DNA of 64,000 bases from Bin87 sp965203985 (GTDB taxonomy: Bacteria; Chloroflexota; Dehalococcoidia; Lucifugimonadales; UBA3495). This document shows, piece after piece, positions 23,657 to 31,945 of the stretch. The DNA lies in the NCBI GenBank assembly GCA_965203985.1, contig CBDBDS010000010.1, forward strand, positions 186,001 to 250,000. The letters run 5' to 3'. The position numbers and the translations under genes are program-made. Positions within the stretch are counted from its first letter, which is position 1. The number at the start of each line of letters is the position of its first letter. The notes beneath the pieces are model-generated. The model did no database searches. It saw nothing but the letters and a program-made list of their open reading frames with translations, and was not told the origin of the DNA.

Positions 23657-23970
23657 CTGAGAATTCGCTCCTTGTTGGGCTCCCATTCCCATTTGGCGAT
23701 GAAGTGGGGGTGGAGGCGTAAGTCGATGCCCAACTCGTCCAGTAGCGGCTCAACAAACCGGTACAGGGTGTTGGTGCGGGAGTGGTCCATATAGGCGTAG
23801 TCGCCTTCCCACACAATCCATGCTTCGAGGTAGTCCTCACCGTACCAGTCGTCGTAGCGCTGGCGGACGATGATGGGGTCGAAGCGGAGATGGGGCTGGA
23901 ACCAGCCGTTGAGCGTATCGCCGATGATGGCGGCGACACGGTCGGTGGTGTCCTGAGTGATCGTGGCCAT
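23653..23970 (-). CDS. Small partner protein of the HEPN gene
   Basis: 105 residues, rich in aromatic and acidic residues (YDDWYGEDYLEAWIVWEGD). No family recognised; it is not a nucleotidyltransferase of the MNT type, since the GSxxxG...DxD motif is absent. It overlaps the HEPN gene by 4 bases and precedes it, a usual antitoxin position. Start at 23970 has GAGAGAAG upstream. Confidence 0.5.
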   Translation of the reverse strand: MATITQDTTDRVAAIIGDTLNGWFQPHLRFDPIIVRQRYDDWYGEDYLEAWIVWEGDYAYMDHSRTNTLYRFVEPLLDELGIDLRLHPHFIAKWEWEPNKERILR

Positions 23971-24004
23971 TGGGCTTCTCTCTTCGCGGTCGGTTTCAGC
24001 ATGG

Positions 24005-24010
24005 TACAAT
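24005..24010 (+). promoter_or_regulatory. Candidate -10 box for the nuclease gene
   Basis: TGGTACAAT at 24002-24010 resembles the element in front of the reverse transcriptase RNA. No clear -35 box is present at 17 bases. Confidence 0.3.
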
Positions 24011-24088
24011 CCCGCCGCCGGACAGGGTGGCGACGGTGGCGTATTTCGCCGATACTGCCGCCATTATTTTTGCAGGTTGGCATCCATC

Positions 24089-25552
24089 ATGCAAACGAAC
24101 GACGCTGAAACGGTGGGGCAGATTGCAGAGCTGGAGAATGTGGTCTCTGCTTTGCAGGATTTGGACAATTTGCTTGCCGAGGTACAAGCAAGGAAAGGCA
24201 CAGTCTTGGAAAGCTTGGTTTCTGATTTGGACCGGCTGGAATGGTTGATCGCCGATGAACGCGCCAACAAGATTGCGGCATTGAGAAGCTTTGCTGATGA
24301 CAACACTGACTTGAGGCGATTGGAGAAACTACTAGCGGAGGCGAAGGTTCAGACAGATGACTTCGACCTTTTGCAAGTTATTCGCCCCAGCTTGTGGGAG
24401 TACGAAGACGTCCACTCCAATATCGTTGCCTGGCTACTGGACCCTCAACAGAGCCATGGCATTGGACAGTATTTCCTCAAAATGTTTCTTTTCCGAACCT
24501 GTCGAGCCGCTGATAAGTTGGGCTTGTCAGCCATCACACCGGCAAGAATCCACACCATAGACTGGTCCAAAACGGAAGTGCGCCGAGAATGGCGTTATAT
24601 CGACATTCTTATACTGAATCGCGAAGCGCGGTTCGTCTGCGCCATAGAAAACAAGATTTTTGCAAGCGAGTGGATTGGCGACAGTGGCATTAGCCAACTG
24701 ACCTCATACCGGAAAGTTTTGGATCAGGTGTTTCCCGATTTCGCCAAACATTTGGTGTTCTTGGATCTCAAATTTGGACTTCCCTCCGAAAACGAACGTC
24801 CGCACTGGACTCCCGAAAATTACAAAACTGTCCTGGAACTGGTGGAACAGACCATTGAGCATAAGGCAACTGCGCTTAGCGAAGACGTTCGCGTCTTCCT
24901 ACGGCAATACGCTGCTACACTGAGAAAAAGAGGGAACATCGTGCCTGAATCTAATGAGATTGCGAAACTTGCCCGCAAAATCTACTTGGAACATCGGGAA
25001 GCGATCGATCTGATCAAAGACCATGAGCCAAATTGGAACGCGGAAACGGTGCAGATCCTCAAAGAATCTGTCGCGAAACAGAGAAACTGGCTACTAGATT
25101 TATCGAACAATTCATACGTCCGCTTCAGGTCTGCTGATTGGGACCAGTTTGCATGTACGCAGTCGGGCACTGGCTGGGCACCCGGATCCAATGCACTGCT
25201 GCTCCTCCAGTTCAGGTTCAACAATACTGGCTTTCCCTACCTTGATCTAGGGCTTTCTCCTTTGGGGGAATTAAACCAAACTGTCCGAGTTGCGCTATTT
25301 GAAGCTATTCGGCAGCATCCACGGTTGTTCAGACCGATCCATAACTCACTGCCTGACGGTTGGGCAATTTTGCACGAAGAACAGGATTGTATCCTTGATG
25401 ATGTGGATTACGGAATCGGATGGGATGACGGAACCACTCGATCCAAAATCGAAGCATGGGTCAAAAACTTCGCCGAGAACGAGTTCCCGGCGATGAACGA
25501 GGTAATCGTCAACTGCCTCCGCGAGTACGAGGCAGAGCAGAGCAATCAGTAG
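24089..25552 (+). CDS. PD-(D/E)XK nuclease superfamily protein (PDDEXK_4-like)
   Basis: 487 residues. After an N-terminal helical/coiled-coil part (1-90), the segment LWEYEDVHSNIVAWLLDP, then YIDILIL (D172) and CAIENKI (E187-x-K189), followed by QLTSYRKVL, gives the PD-(D/E)XK nuclease core as in PDDEXK_4 proteins. The C-terminal 250 residues are not recognised. Codon and base use are AT-richer than the neighbours. Stand-alone proteins of this kind are common in defence islands; DNA or RNA cleavage is inferred. The ATG at 24089 is the first in-frame ATG giving a plausible N-terminus; earlier codons overlap the divergent gene. Confidence 0.68.
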   Translation: MQTNDAETVGQIAELENVVSALQDLDNLLAEVQARKGTVLESLVSDLDRLEWLIADERANKIAALRSFADDNTDLRRLEKLLAEAKVQTDDFDLLQVIRPSLWEYEDVHSNIVAWLLDPQQSHGIGQYFLKMFLFRTCRAADKLGLSAITPARIHTIDWSKTEVRREWRYIDILILNREARFVCAIENKIFASEWIGDSGISQLTSYRKVLDQVFPDFAKHLVFLDLKFGLPSENERPHWTPENYKTVLELVEQTIEHKATALSEDVRVFLRQYAATLRKRGNIVPESNEIAKLARKIYLEHREAIDLIKDHEPNWNAETVQILKESVAKQRNWLLDLSNNSYVRFRSADWDQFACTQSGTGWAPGSNALLLLQFRFNNTGFPYLDLGLSPLGELNQTVRVALFEAIRQHPRLFRPIHNSLPDGWAILHEEQDCILDDVDYGIGWDDGTTRSKIEAWVKNFAENEFPAMNEVIVNCLREYEAEQSNQ

Positions 25553-26094
25553 GTCAGCGCGTCCGCCGTGCCCTCCGGCAGCTCCACCGCCAGGGCCTGC
25601 AGGGTGTGTGCCAGGCCGTGGTAGTAGGACACGACCACCAGCAGGTCCACGATGCCGGCGTCGCCAATGATTCCCCGCACTGCCTCGAAGGAAGAGTCTG
25701 AGATGCGATGCTGGCGGAGTAACTCGATGACGAAACCGGATACGGCAGCGTCGTCGCCTGACAAGCCATTGGGCGCCCGGTACTCGTGAATGGCTGAGAT
25801 TACCGCGTCACCCAGGCCGGCGTTGCGCGCGGCCGGCTGGTTCACCGTCCAGACGTAGTGGCCGCAGGCTTCGCGGGCGGCGGTCAGCACGGCTACGGCC
25901 TTGACCCGGGCCGGCAGCGGCGTCTCGAAGCGGACGTAACCGCCCAAGTGGGCGAAATTGCTCGCCGCTTGGGGGTTGTTCAGGATCGCGGCGTAGTTGC
26001 GCTGCACGCCGCCACGTGAGGTTTCGATCTCGTCCCATACCGCCTGCCCGGCGGCGTCCATGTTTTCCCTGGTGGCGAAGGGTACGCGAGCCAT
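25546..26094 (-). CDS. Carboxymuconolactone decarboxylase/AhpD-like protein
   Basis: 182 residues of the AhpD-like fold. The central region (REACGHYVWTVNQPAARNAGL, then DAVISAI) corresponds to the CMD core where other members carry ExxCxxC-H; only one cysteine is left here, so a dithiol peroxidase-type active site is missing. Other members with this form are uncharacterised or act as decarboxylase-like proteins. It is convergent with the nuclease gene, overlapping by 7 bases. Confidence 0.72.
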   Translation of the reverse strand: MARVPFATRENMDAAGQAVWDEIETSRGGVQRNYAAILNNPQAASNFAHLGGYVRFETPLPARVKAVAVLTAAREACGHYVWTVNQPAARNAGLGDAVISAIHEYRAPNGLSGDDAAVSGFVIELLRQHRISDSSFEAVRGIIGDAGIVDLLVVVSYYHGLAHTLQALAVELPEGTADALTY

Positions 26095-26133
26095 GATTTC
26101 GTTACCTCACTATTTTGAGTAGTTCGTTCGTTG

Positions 26134-26523
26134 TTAGCCGATCACATTGGAAACCATGAGACCCACCGCCAAGGCTCCCACGATACCGATGACCGCATAC
26201 AGCATACGCGGGATGCTCGCCGCAACCTGATTGATGCGTGTCTCCTGCCGGTCCATGCGTGCCTCCAGCCTGTCGAACCGTGCATTGACTTCGCGGCGAT
26301 GCTCTCGCTGGTCTTCTTCGATCTTGTTGAACCGTGCGTTTACTTCGCGCCGGTGCTCTCGCTGGTCTTCTTCAATCTTGTTGAACCGTGCGTTGACCTC
26401 ACGCCGGTGTTCTCGCTGTTCCTCAATGAACAGCGTCATGACGGCTTCAAGAGCGGCCATGCGGGATTCTATGGCGGACAGGCGTTCCTCGACGCTTGGC
26501 GTCGCTGCTGTGGGCGTTGTCAT
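26134..26523 (-). CDS. Coiled-coil protein with three 18-residue repeats and C-terminal membrane helix
   Basis: 129 residues. The N-terminal coiled coil (VEERLSAIESRMAALEAVM) is followed by three tandem units of about 18 residues (EEDQREHRREVNARFNKI), then a heptad stretch and a transmembrane helix (MLYAVIGIVGALAVGLMVS). It is a paralogue of 19373-19702. The DNA repeats are 54 bp long and stay in frame. Function unknown. Confidence 0.7.
   Translation of the reverse strand: MTTPTAATPSVEERLSAIESRMAALEAVMTLFIEEQREHRREVNARFNKIEEDQREHRREVNARFNKIEEDQREHRREVNARFDRLEARMDRQETRINQVAASIPRMLYAVIGIVGALAVGLMVSNVIG
26263..26425 (-). repeat. Tandem 54-bp in-frame repeats
   Basis: Three nearly identical units encode the 18-residue coiled-coil repeat; they differ by a few synonymous or conservative changes. 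The boundaries are approximate. Confidence 0.75.
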
Positions 26524-26542
26524 AATTCGCCTGCTTTAGACA

Positions 26543-26573
26543 ATCTGGCTGCGGAACTGTCCCGCAGCCAGAT
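26543..26573 (-). terminator. Long hairpin after the second molybdenum hydroxylase gene
   Basis: ATCTGGCTGCGG pairs with CCGCAGCCAGAT, a perfect 12-bp stem with a 7-base loop, between the hydroxylase stop (26599) and the coiled-coil gene start (26523). Confidence 0.6.
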
Positions 26574-26598
26574 CGTTTTCACAATCGAGGACAGCGCT

Positions 26599-28863
26599 CT
26601 AGCCGCCGTTCTCGCCCCAGAGCTGTTCGAGGATGGCACCGGGCGACATGGGCAGGTTGTCCATGCGCACGCCGATGGCGTCGTGGATGGCGTTGGCGAT
26701 GGCCGCCATGGGAGGAACGATTGGCACCTCGCCCACACCGCGCACCCCGTAGGGATGGCCCGGGTTGGCCTTTTCCACGATGACCGTGTCGATCATGGGC
26801 AGGTCGAGGCTGGTCGGCATCCGGTAGTCCAGGAAGCTGGAGTTGACCATGTCACCGGAGTCGTTCATGAAGTACTCTTCGTTGAGCGCCCAGCCGATGC
26901 CCTGGACGGCCCCGCCCTGCATCTGGCCTTCCACGTAGCTGGGATGGATGGCCTTGCCGGCGTCCTGCACCACGGTGTACCGCAGCACGTCCACCTTGCC
27001 GGTGTCCGGGTCGACTTCGACGTCTACAAGGTGGGTGCCGAAGGCTCCGCCCTCTCCGCCGGGGCTGACGCTGACCTGGGCGGAAATCGGGCCTCCGGTA
27101 CGTGCCAGCTGGGAGGACAGTTCCTTGAAGGACATCTGCAGGTCCTCGTCGGAATTGTGCTTGAAGATGCCGTCGGCCAGGTCAATTTCCGAGGGGTCCT
27201 TTTCCCAGATCTGGCCGGCCCGGTCGATCATCTTCCGCTTGATTTCCTCGGCGCACTCGTAGGCGGCCCAGCCGGTGGCGAAGGTGGTGCGGCTGCCGCC
27301 GGTCAGGAAGGTGTAGCCGACCGCGTCGGTGTCGCCGACGCTGGGGCGCACGTCCTCGGCGGGTATGCCGAGCACTTCGGCGGCCTGCATGGCGATGGAC
27401 GCCCGGGAGCCGCCGATGTCCGTTGACCCTTCCACCAGGCCGATGGTGCCATCGGCGTTCACGCTGATGCTCGCCGAGGACGCCAACCCGATGTTCATCC
27501 AATAGCCGCTGGCCACGCCGCGCCCGCGGTTGGGACCGGAAATCTCGGATTTGTAATGGTCCGTGTCCTTGGCAGCTTCGAGGGTTTCAACGTTGCCGAT
27601 TACGCGGAACTGCGGGCCATCGACCCGGCGGTTGCCTTCCTTGCTGGCGTTCTTCAGGCGGAACTCCAGTGGGTCCATGCCGCACTTGGCAGCCAGTTCG
27701 TCCACGACCTGCTCGCCGCCGAAGGCGGAGATGGGCGCGCCCGGAGCGCGGTAGGCGAAGGAACGCGGCTTGTTGGTGACGACGTCGTAGCCCTCGACCC
27801 GCTGATTCTCCAGGGCATAGGGCGCAAACACGCACTGGGCGCCGGCGGTGACCGGGGAGGAACCGGGGAAAGCGCCGGCCTCATACATGAGGACCGCGTC
27901 CGCGGCGACCAGGGTACCGTCCCGCTTGGCTCCCATCTTGATCTTGACGTAGGCGCCGGCGGTGGGGCCAGTGGCCTCAAAGGTCTCGGTGCGGCTCATC
28001 TGCATCTTGACCGGGCGGCCGGTCTGCTTAGAGAGCAGCGCCGCCACGGGCTCCAGGTACAGCGGAATCTTGCCGCCGAAGCCGCCGCCGATCTCCATGG
28101 GCACGACCTTGATGCGGGACACGGGCAATTCGAGCACGCCGGCCAGGGCGTCCCGCGCGACGAACGCGCCCTGGGTGCTGGTCCACACCGTCAGGTACCC
28201 GTCGGCATTCCAGAATGCGGAAGCGTTCTGCGGCTCGATGTATCCCTGGTGCACCGTGCGCGTGTTGAACTCGCGCTCGATGACGAAGTCGGCGCCGGCC
28301 AGAGCCGCTTCCACGTCGCCCTGTTCGTACACGAACCGGTTGGATACGTTGCTGTGCTTGTCAGTCTCCTCGCCGAACTCGGTGGTGGTCATGTCCTCGT
28401 GGAGCAGGTCGGCATCGTCCTTCATGGCGTCGAGAACGTTGGTGCTGGCTTTCAGCACCTCGTAGTCGACCTTGATCAGATTCACCGCCTCCTCAGCGAC
28501 GTGGGCCGAGTCGGCCGCGACGGCCGCTATGGGGTGGCCACGGAACAGGGCCTTGTCGGCAGCCAGGATGTTGTTGCTGGCCGCACGCGCCGACATCGGC
28601 GGATTCTCCTTGCCGGCGATTGGCAGATCGGCGCCGGTAACCACCCCACGCACACCGGGCAGCGCCTCGGCGGCCGAGATGTCGATGGACTTGATCCGCG
28701 CGTGGGCGTGGGGGCTGCGCAGGACCTTGCCGAAGAGCATACCGCTCATTTCGAAATCCGCGCCGTACTTGGCCCGCCCCGTCACCTTGTCTGCGCCGTC
28801 GTGGCGAACAGGCCGCGTGCCGACGACATTATAGTTGGTGTTTGAGAGCACGATATTGGTCAT
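26599..28863 (-). CDS. Xanthine dehydrogenase family molybdopterin-binding large subunit (second copy)
   Basis: 754 residues, clearly paralogous to the protein at 8327-10618 over its whole length: same N-terminal TRPVRHDGADKVTGRAKYGAD segment, GGGFGGK, YRAPGAP and a C-terminal RGVGEVPIVPPMAA segment. As there, no FAD-binding or iron-sulfur subunit gene adjoins it. The two proteins probably oxidise different substrates using shared small subunits encoded elsewhere. Transcription ends at the 12-bp stem hairpin downstream. Confidence 0.88.
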   Translation of the reverse strand: MTNIVLSNTNYNVVGTRPVRHDGADKVTGRAKYGADFEMSGMLFGKVLRSPHAHARIKSIDISAAEALPGVRGVVTGADLPIAGKENPPMSARAASNNILAADKALFRGHPIAAVAADSAHVAEEAVNLIKVDYEVLKASTNVLDAMKDDADLLHEDMTTTEFGEETDKHSNVSNRFVYEQGDVEAALAGADFVIEREFNTRTVHQGYIEPQNASAFWNADGYLTVWTSTQGAFVARDALAGVLELPVSRIKVVPMEIGGGFGGKIPLYLEPVAALLSKQTGRPVKMQMSRTETFEATGPTAGAYVKIKMGAKRDGTLVAADAVLMYEAGAFPGSSPVTAGAQCVFAPYALENQRVEGYDVVTNKPRSFAYRAPGAPISAFGGEQVVDELAAKCGMDPLEFRLKNASKEGNRRVDGPQFRVIGNVETLEAAKDTDHYKSEISGPNRGRGVASGYWMNIGLASSASISVNADGTIGLVEGSTDIGGSRASIAMQAAEVLGIPAEDVRPSVGDTDAVGYTFLTGGSRTTFATGWAAYECAEEIKRKMIDRAGQIWEKDPSEIDLADGIFKHNSDEDLQMSFKELSSQLARTGGPISAQVSVSPGGEGGAFGTHLVDVEVDPDTGKVDVLRYTVVQDAGKAIHPSYVEGQMQGGAVQGIGWALNEEYFMNDSGDMVNSSFLDYRMPTSLDLPMIDTVIVEKANPGHPYGVRGVGEVPIVPPMAAIANAIHDAIGVRMDNLPMSPGAILEQLWGENGG

Positions 28864-28966
28864 AAGTCGCCTCGCTGCTGGTAGGAATTGCTGGCCGATT
28901 TTAGCACAGGCCCGACTGCCGCCCCAACCCTGAGCGCGCGGGTGTAACTGTTCAGAATCCAGGAGG

Positions 28967-29078
28967 TTGTCATTGCGAGGCGCTTGCGCCGTGGCAATCT
29001 TGACGCCGTAGCCGCAATGTCTGCCCCAACCGACTTGGCTGCGCCAACGAGATTGCCGCGCTGCGCTCGCAATGACAA
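28967..29078. repeat. Palindromic dispersed repeat element, 112 bp
   Basis: Bounded by perfect 13-bp terminal inverted repeats TTGTCATTGCGAG and CTCGCAATGACAA, with further complementary stretches inside (for example GGCAATCT and GATTGCC). Sequences of this form (GTCATTGCGAGG...) occur as mobile non-coding palindromes in many unrelated bacterial genomes and look like miniature inverted-repeat elements. It lies between two minus-strand genes. No transposase is present. Confidence 0.75.
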
Positions 29079-29112
29079 ACCGGGTACTGGTGAGCGTGCC
29101 AACGGCTTGCCC

Positions 29113-30144
29113 TCAGGTCAGCGGCAACGGCGGCTGCCATAGTTTGCCGGTCTGGTTCACGGTGATCGAGTCGACCCACTTCACCCAGTCGTAGCCGCGC
29201 TTGTGGGGCTCCACCATTCGCGCCGGGAAACCGTGCCCGGCTGAGAGCGGTTTACCGTCCACTCCGCTGGCCAGCAGCGCGCGCTCAGCTTCAGCCAGGG
29301 AATACCGGCGGAAATATCCCGTGCGGGAACGAATCGTGATGCTGCCCGCGCCGGGCTTGGGTCGGGCGCGTTCCAGCAATCGGGACACCGGGATCCCGTG
29401 CCATTCGCGGGTGGTGTGCCATCCCCCGGTGCAGTCCAGAGTGGCAGTGACTTGGGCATCCCATGAGTCAAGCTCACGCATGCTGATGCTGTAGGGAGAC
29501 TCCACGTGGCCATCCACGGTCAGTTTCCACGCATCCGGGTCGATGGCAGGCACCCGGTCATTCAGCCACATGGTTACCGGGAAGTCGGAGCCGTTTTCCG
29601 GGTAGGACCCGGTGAACCGGCGTTGGGCGCCCGGGCCGGTCGCCAACACGTTTGCCAACTCCGCCGTTCGCCAGGCCAGGAATCCGGCCATCGCCAAGCC
29701 GATCACGCGGAGGACGTGGCGACGGTCGACCACGTAGCGTGTCCGTAGGCTGATCCGATGCCGGAACGAATGCCACAGCAAGAGAGGGATCAGCATCCAC
29801 CCCAGGTTCATGTGGATGGTCGTTCCGGAGAAACCCATCCAATCGTATGGCCCGAGGTGGCTCCACGCCAGCCCCAATCCAAGGACGATCAGCAGCCCCA
29901 GGAGCAGAACCATTGACCACAGCATGGTGCTCAAGGAGCGTCGCCAGTTGTGGGCCGTTCGCACCGAACCGAAAATGTTGCGCGACTTCCACACAAAAAG
30001 CGCCAGAATAGCGAAGCCGAAAATCCGGTGGAGGTGCATCGCGCCGATCCATTCGGCGTTTGAATGGGTCAGGCCCAGGTATCCGGTCAACAGCTCGGCG
30101 GCCACCAGGACGATCAGGGCAATATTGGCCCACGGGAAGCGCAT
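29113..30144 (-). CDS. Sulfite-oxidase-like molybdenum enzyme fused to a cytochrome-b-like membrane domain
   Basis: 343 residues. The first 165 contain four transmembrane helices with histidines (H38/H40 and H111, H126 among them) that could bind haem as in cytochrome b561-type proteins. The C-terminal part is the oxidoreductase molybdopterin-binding domain of the sulfite oxidase family, with the molybdenum-ligand cysteine at C238 (TLDCTGGW) and GHGFPARMV. It resembles the YedY/MsrP catalytic subunit joined to its YedZ-like membrane partner in one chain. Substrate unknown. Confidence 0.78.
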   Translation of the reverse strand: MRFPWANIALIVLVAAELLTGYLGLTHSNAEWIGAMHLHRIFGFAILALFVWKSRNIFGSVRTAHNWRRSLSTMLWSMVLLLGLLIVLGLGLAWSHLGPYDWMGFSGTTIHMNLGWMLIPLLLWHSFRHRISLRTRYVVDRRHVLRVIGLAMAGFLAWRTAELANVLATGPGAQRRFTGSYPENGSDFPVTMWLNDRVPAIDPDAWKLTVDGHVESPYSISMRELDSWDAQVTATLDCTGGWHTTREWHGIPVSRLLERARPKPGAGSITIRSRTGYFRRYSLAEAERALLASGVDGKPLSAGHGFPARMVEPHKRGYDWVKWVDSITVNQTGKLWQPPLPLT

Positions 30145-30147
30145 CGG

Positions 30148-30387
30148 TTATCGAGTGTTCGCGATGCGCGCGCAGCGATGCTGATGCCAGCCCCACAGGA
30201 TCACGATCTGGCCGGCCAACAGCGCGGGGTACGATGTGCCGCTGCCTTGCCAGGCCTCGAACGGCGGCAGGGACTCCTCCGGGAACCACCGTTGGATGGC
30301 CTGTCCCGTGACCCGGACCAGGAACGCGAGGGAGAGCGCTGCGACCGCAACGACGGCCCAAGGTTCGCGCCGACTGGTGGCACGCAT
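30148..30387 (-). CDS. Small membrane protein, 79 residues
   Basis: Two predicted transmembrane helices (VVAVAALSLAFLVRV and YPALLAGQIVILWGW). Its stop is 4 bases before the start of the sulfite-oxidase-like fusion gene and its start overlaps the end of the FAD oxidoreductase gene, so all three are likely one transcript. It may be an accessory membrane subunit; no family recognised. Confidence 0.55.
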   Translation of the reverse strand: MRATSRREPWAVVAVAALSLAFLVRVTGQAIQRWFPEESLPPFEAWQGSGTSYPALLAGQIVILWGWHQHRCARIANTR

Positions 30388-31796
30388 CAGGTCGCCTCGG
30401 TGTACGCGCGGTACCAGTCGCTGGAGAAAACGCTGCGTGGATCGTAATGCTTCTTGCGGGAAAGGAACTCAGGAAACTGGGGGTAGCCCGTGGTCAGCTG
30501 GTCCAGGGTGGCGAACTTGCTGTACGTGAGGAAATAGCTGCCGTCGCGCTCGATGGCGAGATCGATCAGTGTCCTCAGGGCGTGGGCGGCTCCCTGTATA
30601 CCGTCCGGGTTGTGGTCGACGTGGAGGTTGAAAACAATGCACGCGAAGGAGTGTCGCGCCCAGTTGAGCACGGTCTCGTCGTCCGGCTCGATGAGGCGAA
30701 TGGTGCCATAGATCACGTTGGCTCGCTGCCGCCGTAATTCAACGGCTGCGGCGGCCATGAATTCCGGCAGTCGGGGCAACGGCACGTATAGCTCGGTGAT
30801 CATCTCCGATCCCGGCACTGGGCTGCCCAACCTCGTGTCCAGCTCTTGGTGATAGTGGTCGATGTATTGGCTCAATTGGAACGTGTCGCTGTCGTAAACC
30901 TGCCCGTCGGTGCTCCTGTAGAAGCCGGCATACTCGTCGAACGCGCGTGCCTTGTCAGCGTGGGACCAATATAGAAGCTGCCGCCAGGCAGTCTCGTTGA
31001 GCAAGTATTGTGGCGGTGGAGCGGATCTGGCCTCGGCGCCATTCACCGGTTGATAGCGGGAAAGTACGCCGTCCCGTAGGAACCCGGGCGAATTCTCGTC
31101 GGTGCGGTACTGGAAATCGCCGTAGGTGAAACCGTCCGCAATCCGCTGCTTGAAAAGGTCCCCGAGCTTATCGATGGTGGTGACTTCCACCACCCGGCGC
31201 AGGTGGTGAGCAGGCATGAGTCGGAGGTCAACCGTGGTGATTACGCCGAACAGTCCGTAGCCACCTATGGCCAGCCGGAACAGTTCGGCGTTGTTATCGC
31301 GGTCGCACCGGATCAGTTCTCCGTCTGCGGTGATCATCTCGAACGCGTCCACGTCCTGCACGATGGGTCGGTAGGTGAGCCCGCGCCCGTGCCCATTGGC
31401 GGCCAGCGCGCCGCCGATGCTGAGACGGTCGGCGCCGGTCTGCTTCTGCACGATGCTCCAACGCCGGTCGGCCGCAGGCGGTTGCATTGCCCGCAGGCCG
31501 GACACCAGATCGGTCCACAAGATGCCGGCTTCCACGGTCACGATACCTCGTTCCGGGTCCAACGCGATGATGCGACGCAGTTCCCGCGTATCCAACAGCG
31601 TTCCGCCGGAAAGGAACTGCTGCCCGCCCATTGCGTGTCTGCCGCCGGCAATGCTCAGGCTGCCGCCGCGATCACGGGCCCAAATCACCAGCCGCCGAGC
31701 TTCGTCGACAGAAGCAGGTACTACGACGTCGGTAACGTCGGCCGCGTTCAACTGGGAGTGAATGTCGTTAACCGTGATGGTCTTAGTGGTTTGCAT
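30387..31796 (-). CDS. FAD-binding oxidoreductase (FAD_binding_4/PCMH type)
   Basis: 469 residues. The N-terminal PCMH FAD domain reads VVVPASVDEARRLVIWARD, then SIAGGRHAMGGQQF; the histidine in GRH could hold FAD covalently as in other VAO-family members. GGALAANGHGRGLTYRP and GGYGLFGVITTVDLRL complete the FAD site. The C-terminal half is unlike glycolate oxidase and closer to lactone-oxidase types. ATG at 31796 chosen because the conserved part starts about 15 residues later; the frame is open to 31955 but would overlap the divergent gene. Confidence 0.78.
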   Translation of the reverse strand: MQTTKTITVNDIHSQLNAADVTDVVVPASVDEARRLVIWARDRGGSLSIAGGRHAMGGQQFLSGGTLLDTRELRRIIALDPERGIVTVEAGILWTDLVSGLRAMQPPAADRRWSIVQKQTGADRLSIGGALAANGHGRGLTYRPIVQDVDAFEMITADGELIRCDRDNNAELFRLAIGGYGLFGVITTVDLRLMPAHHLRRVVEVTTIDKLGDLFKQRIADGFTYGDFQYRTDENSPGFLRDGVLSRYQPVNGAEARSAPPPQYLLNETAWRQLLYWSHADKARAFDEYAGFYRSTDGQVYDSDTFQLSQYIDHYHQELDTRLGSPVPGSEMITELYVPLPRLPEFMAAAAVELRRQRANVIYGTIRLIEPDDETVLNWARHSFACIVFNLHVDHNPDGIQGAAHALRTLIDLAIERDGSYFLTYSKFATLDQLTTGYPQFPEFLSRKKHYDPRSVFSSDWYRAYTEAT

Positions 31797-31945
31797 CGGC
31801 TTTTTCTGTCCTTCGTAATCCGGTAACTTGGCTGTAACTACGGGTTCACCACACGCCTGGATGCACCTGCGTGGTACACTCCCGTCGCGCTGGACCAATC
31901 TGTCATGAGCGCCAGCCTGCACCATAGAATAGGCGGTTAGGAAGT

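Noticed and set aside
26263..26425. CRISPR-like array in the second coiled-coil gene
   Set aside because: Tandem 54-bp coding repeats without unique spacers.
26131..28845. Long plus-strand open frames (over 400 codons) opposite the second molybdenum hydroxylase gene
   Set aside because: They are antisense shadows in GC-rich DNA with His/Gly/Val/Asp-rich, non-homologous translations; the minus strand encodes a clear enzyme.
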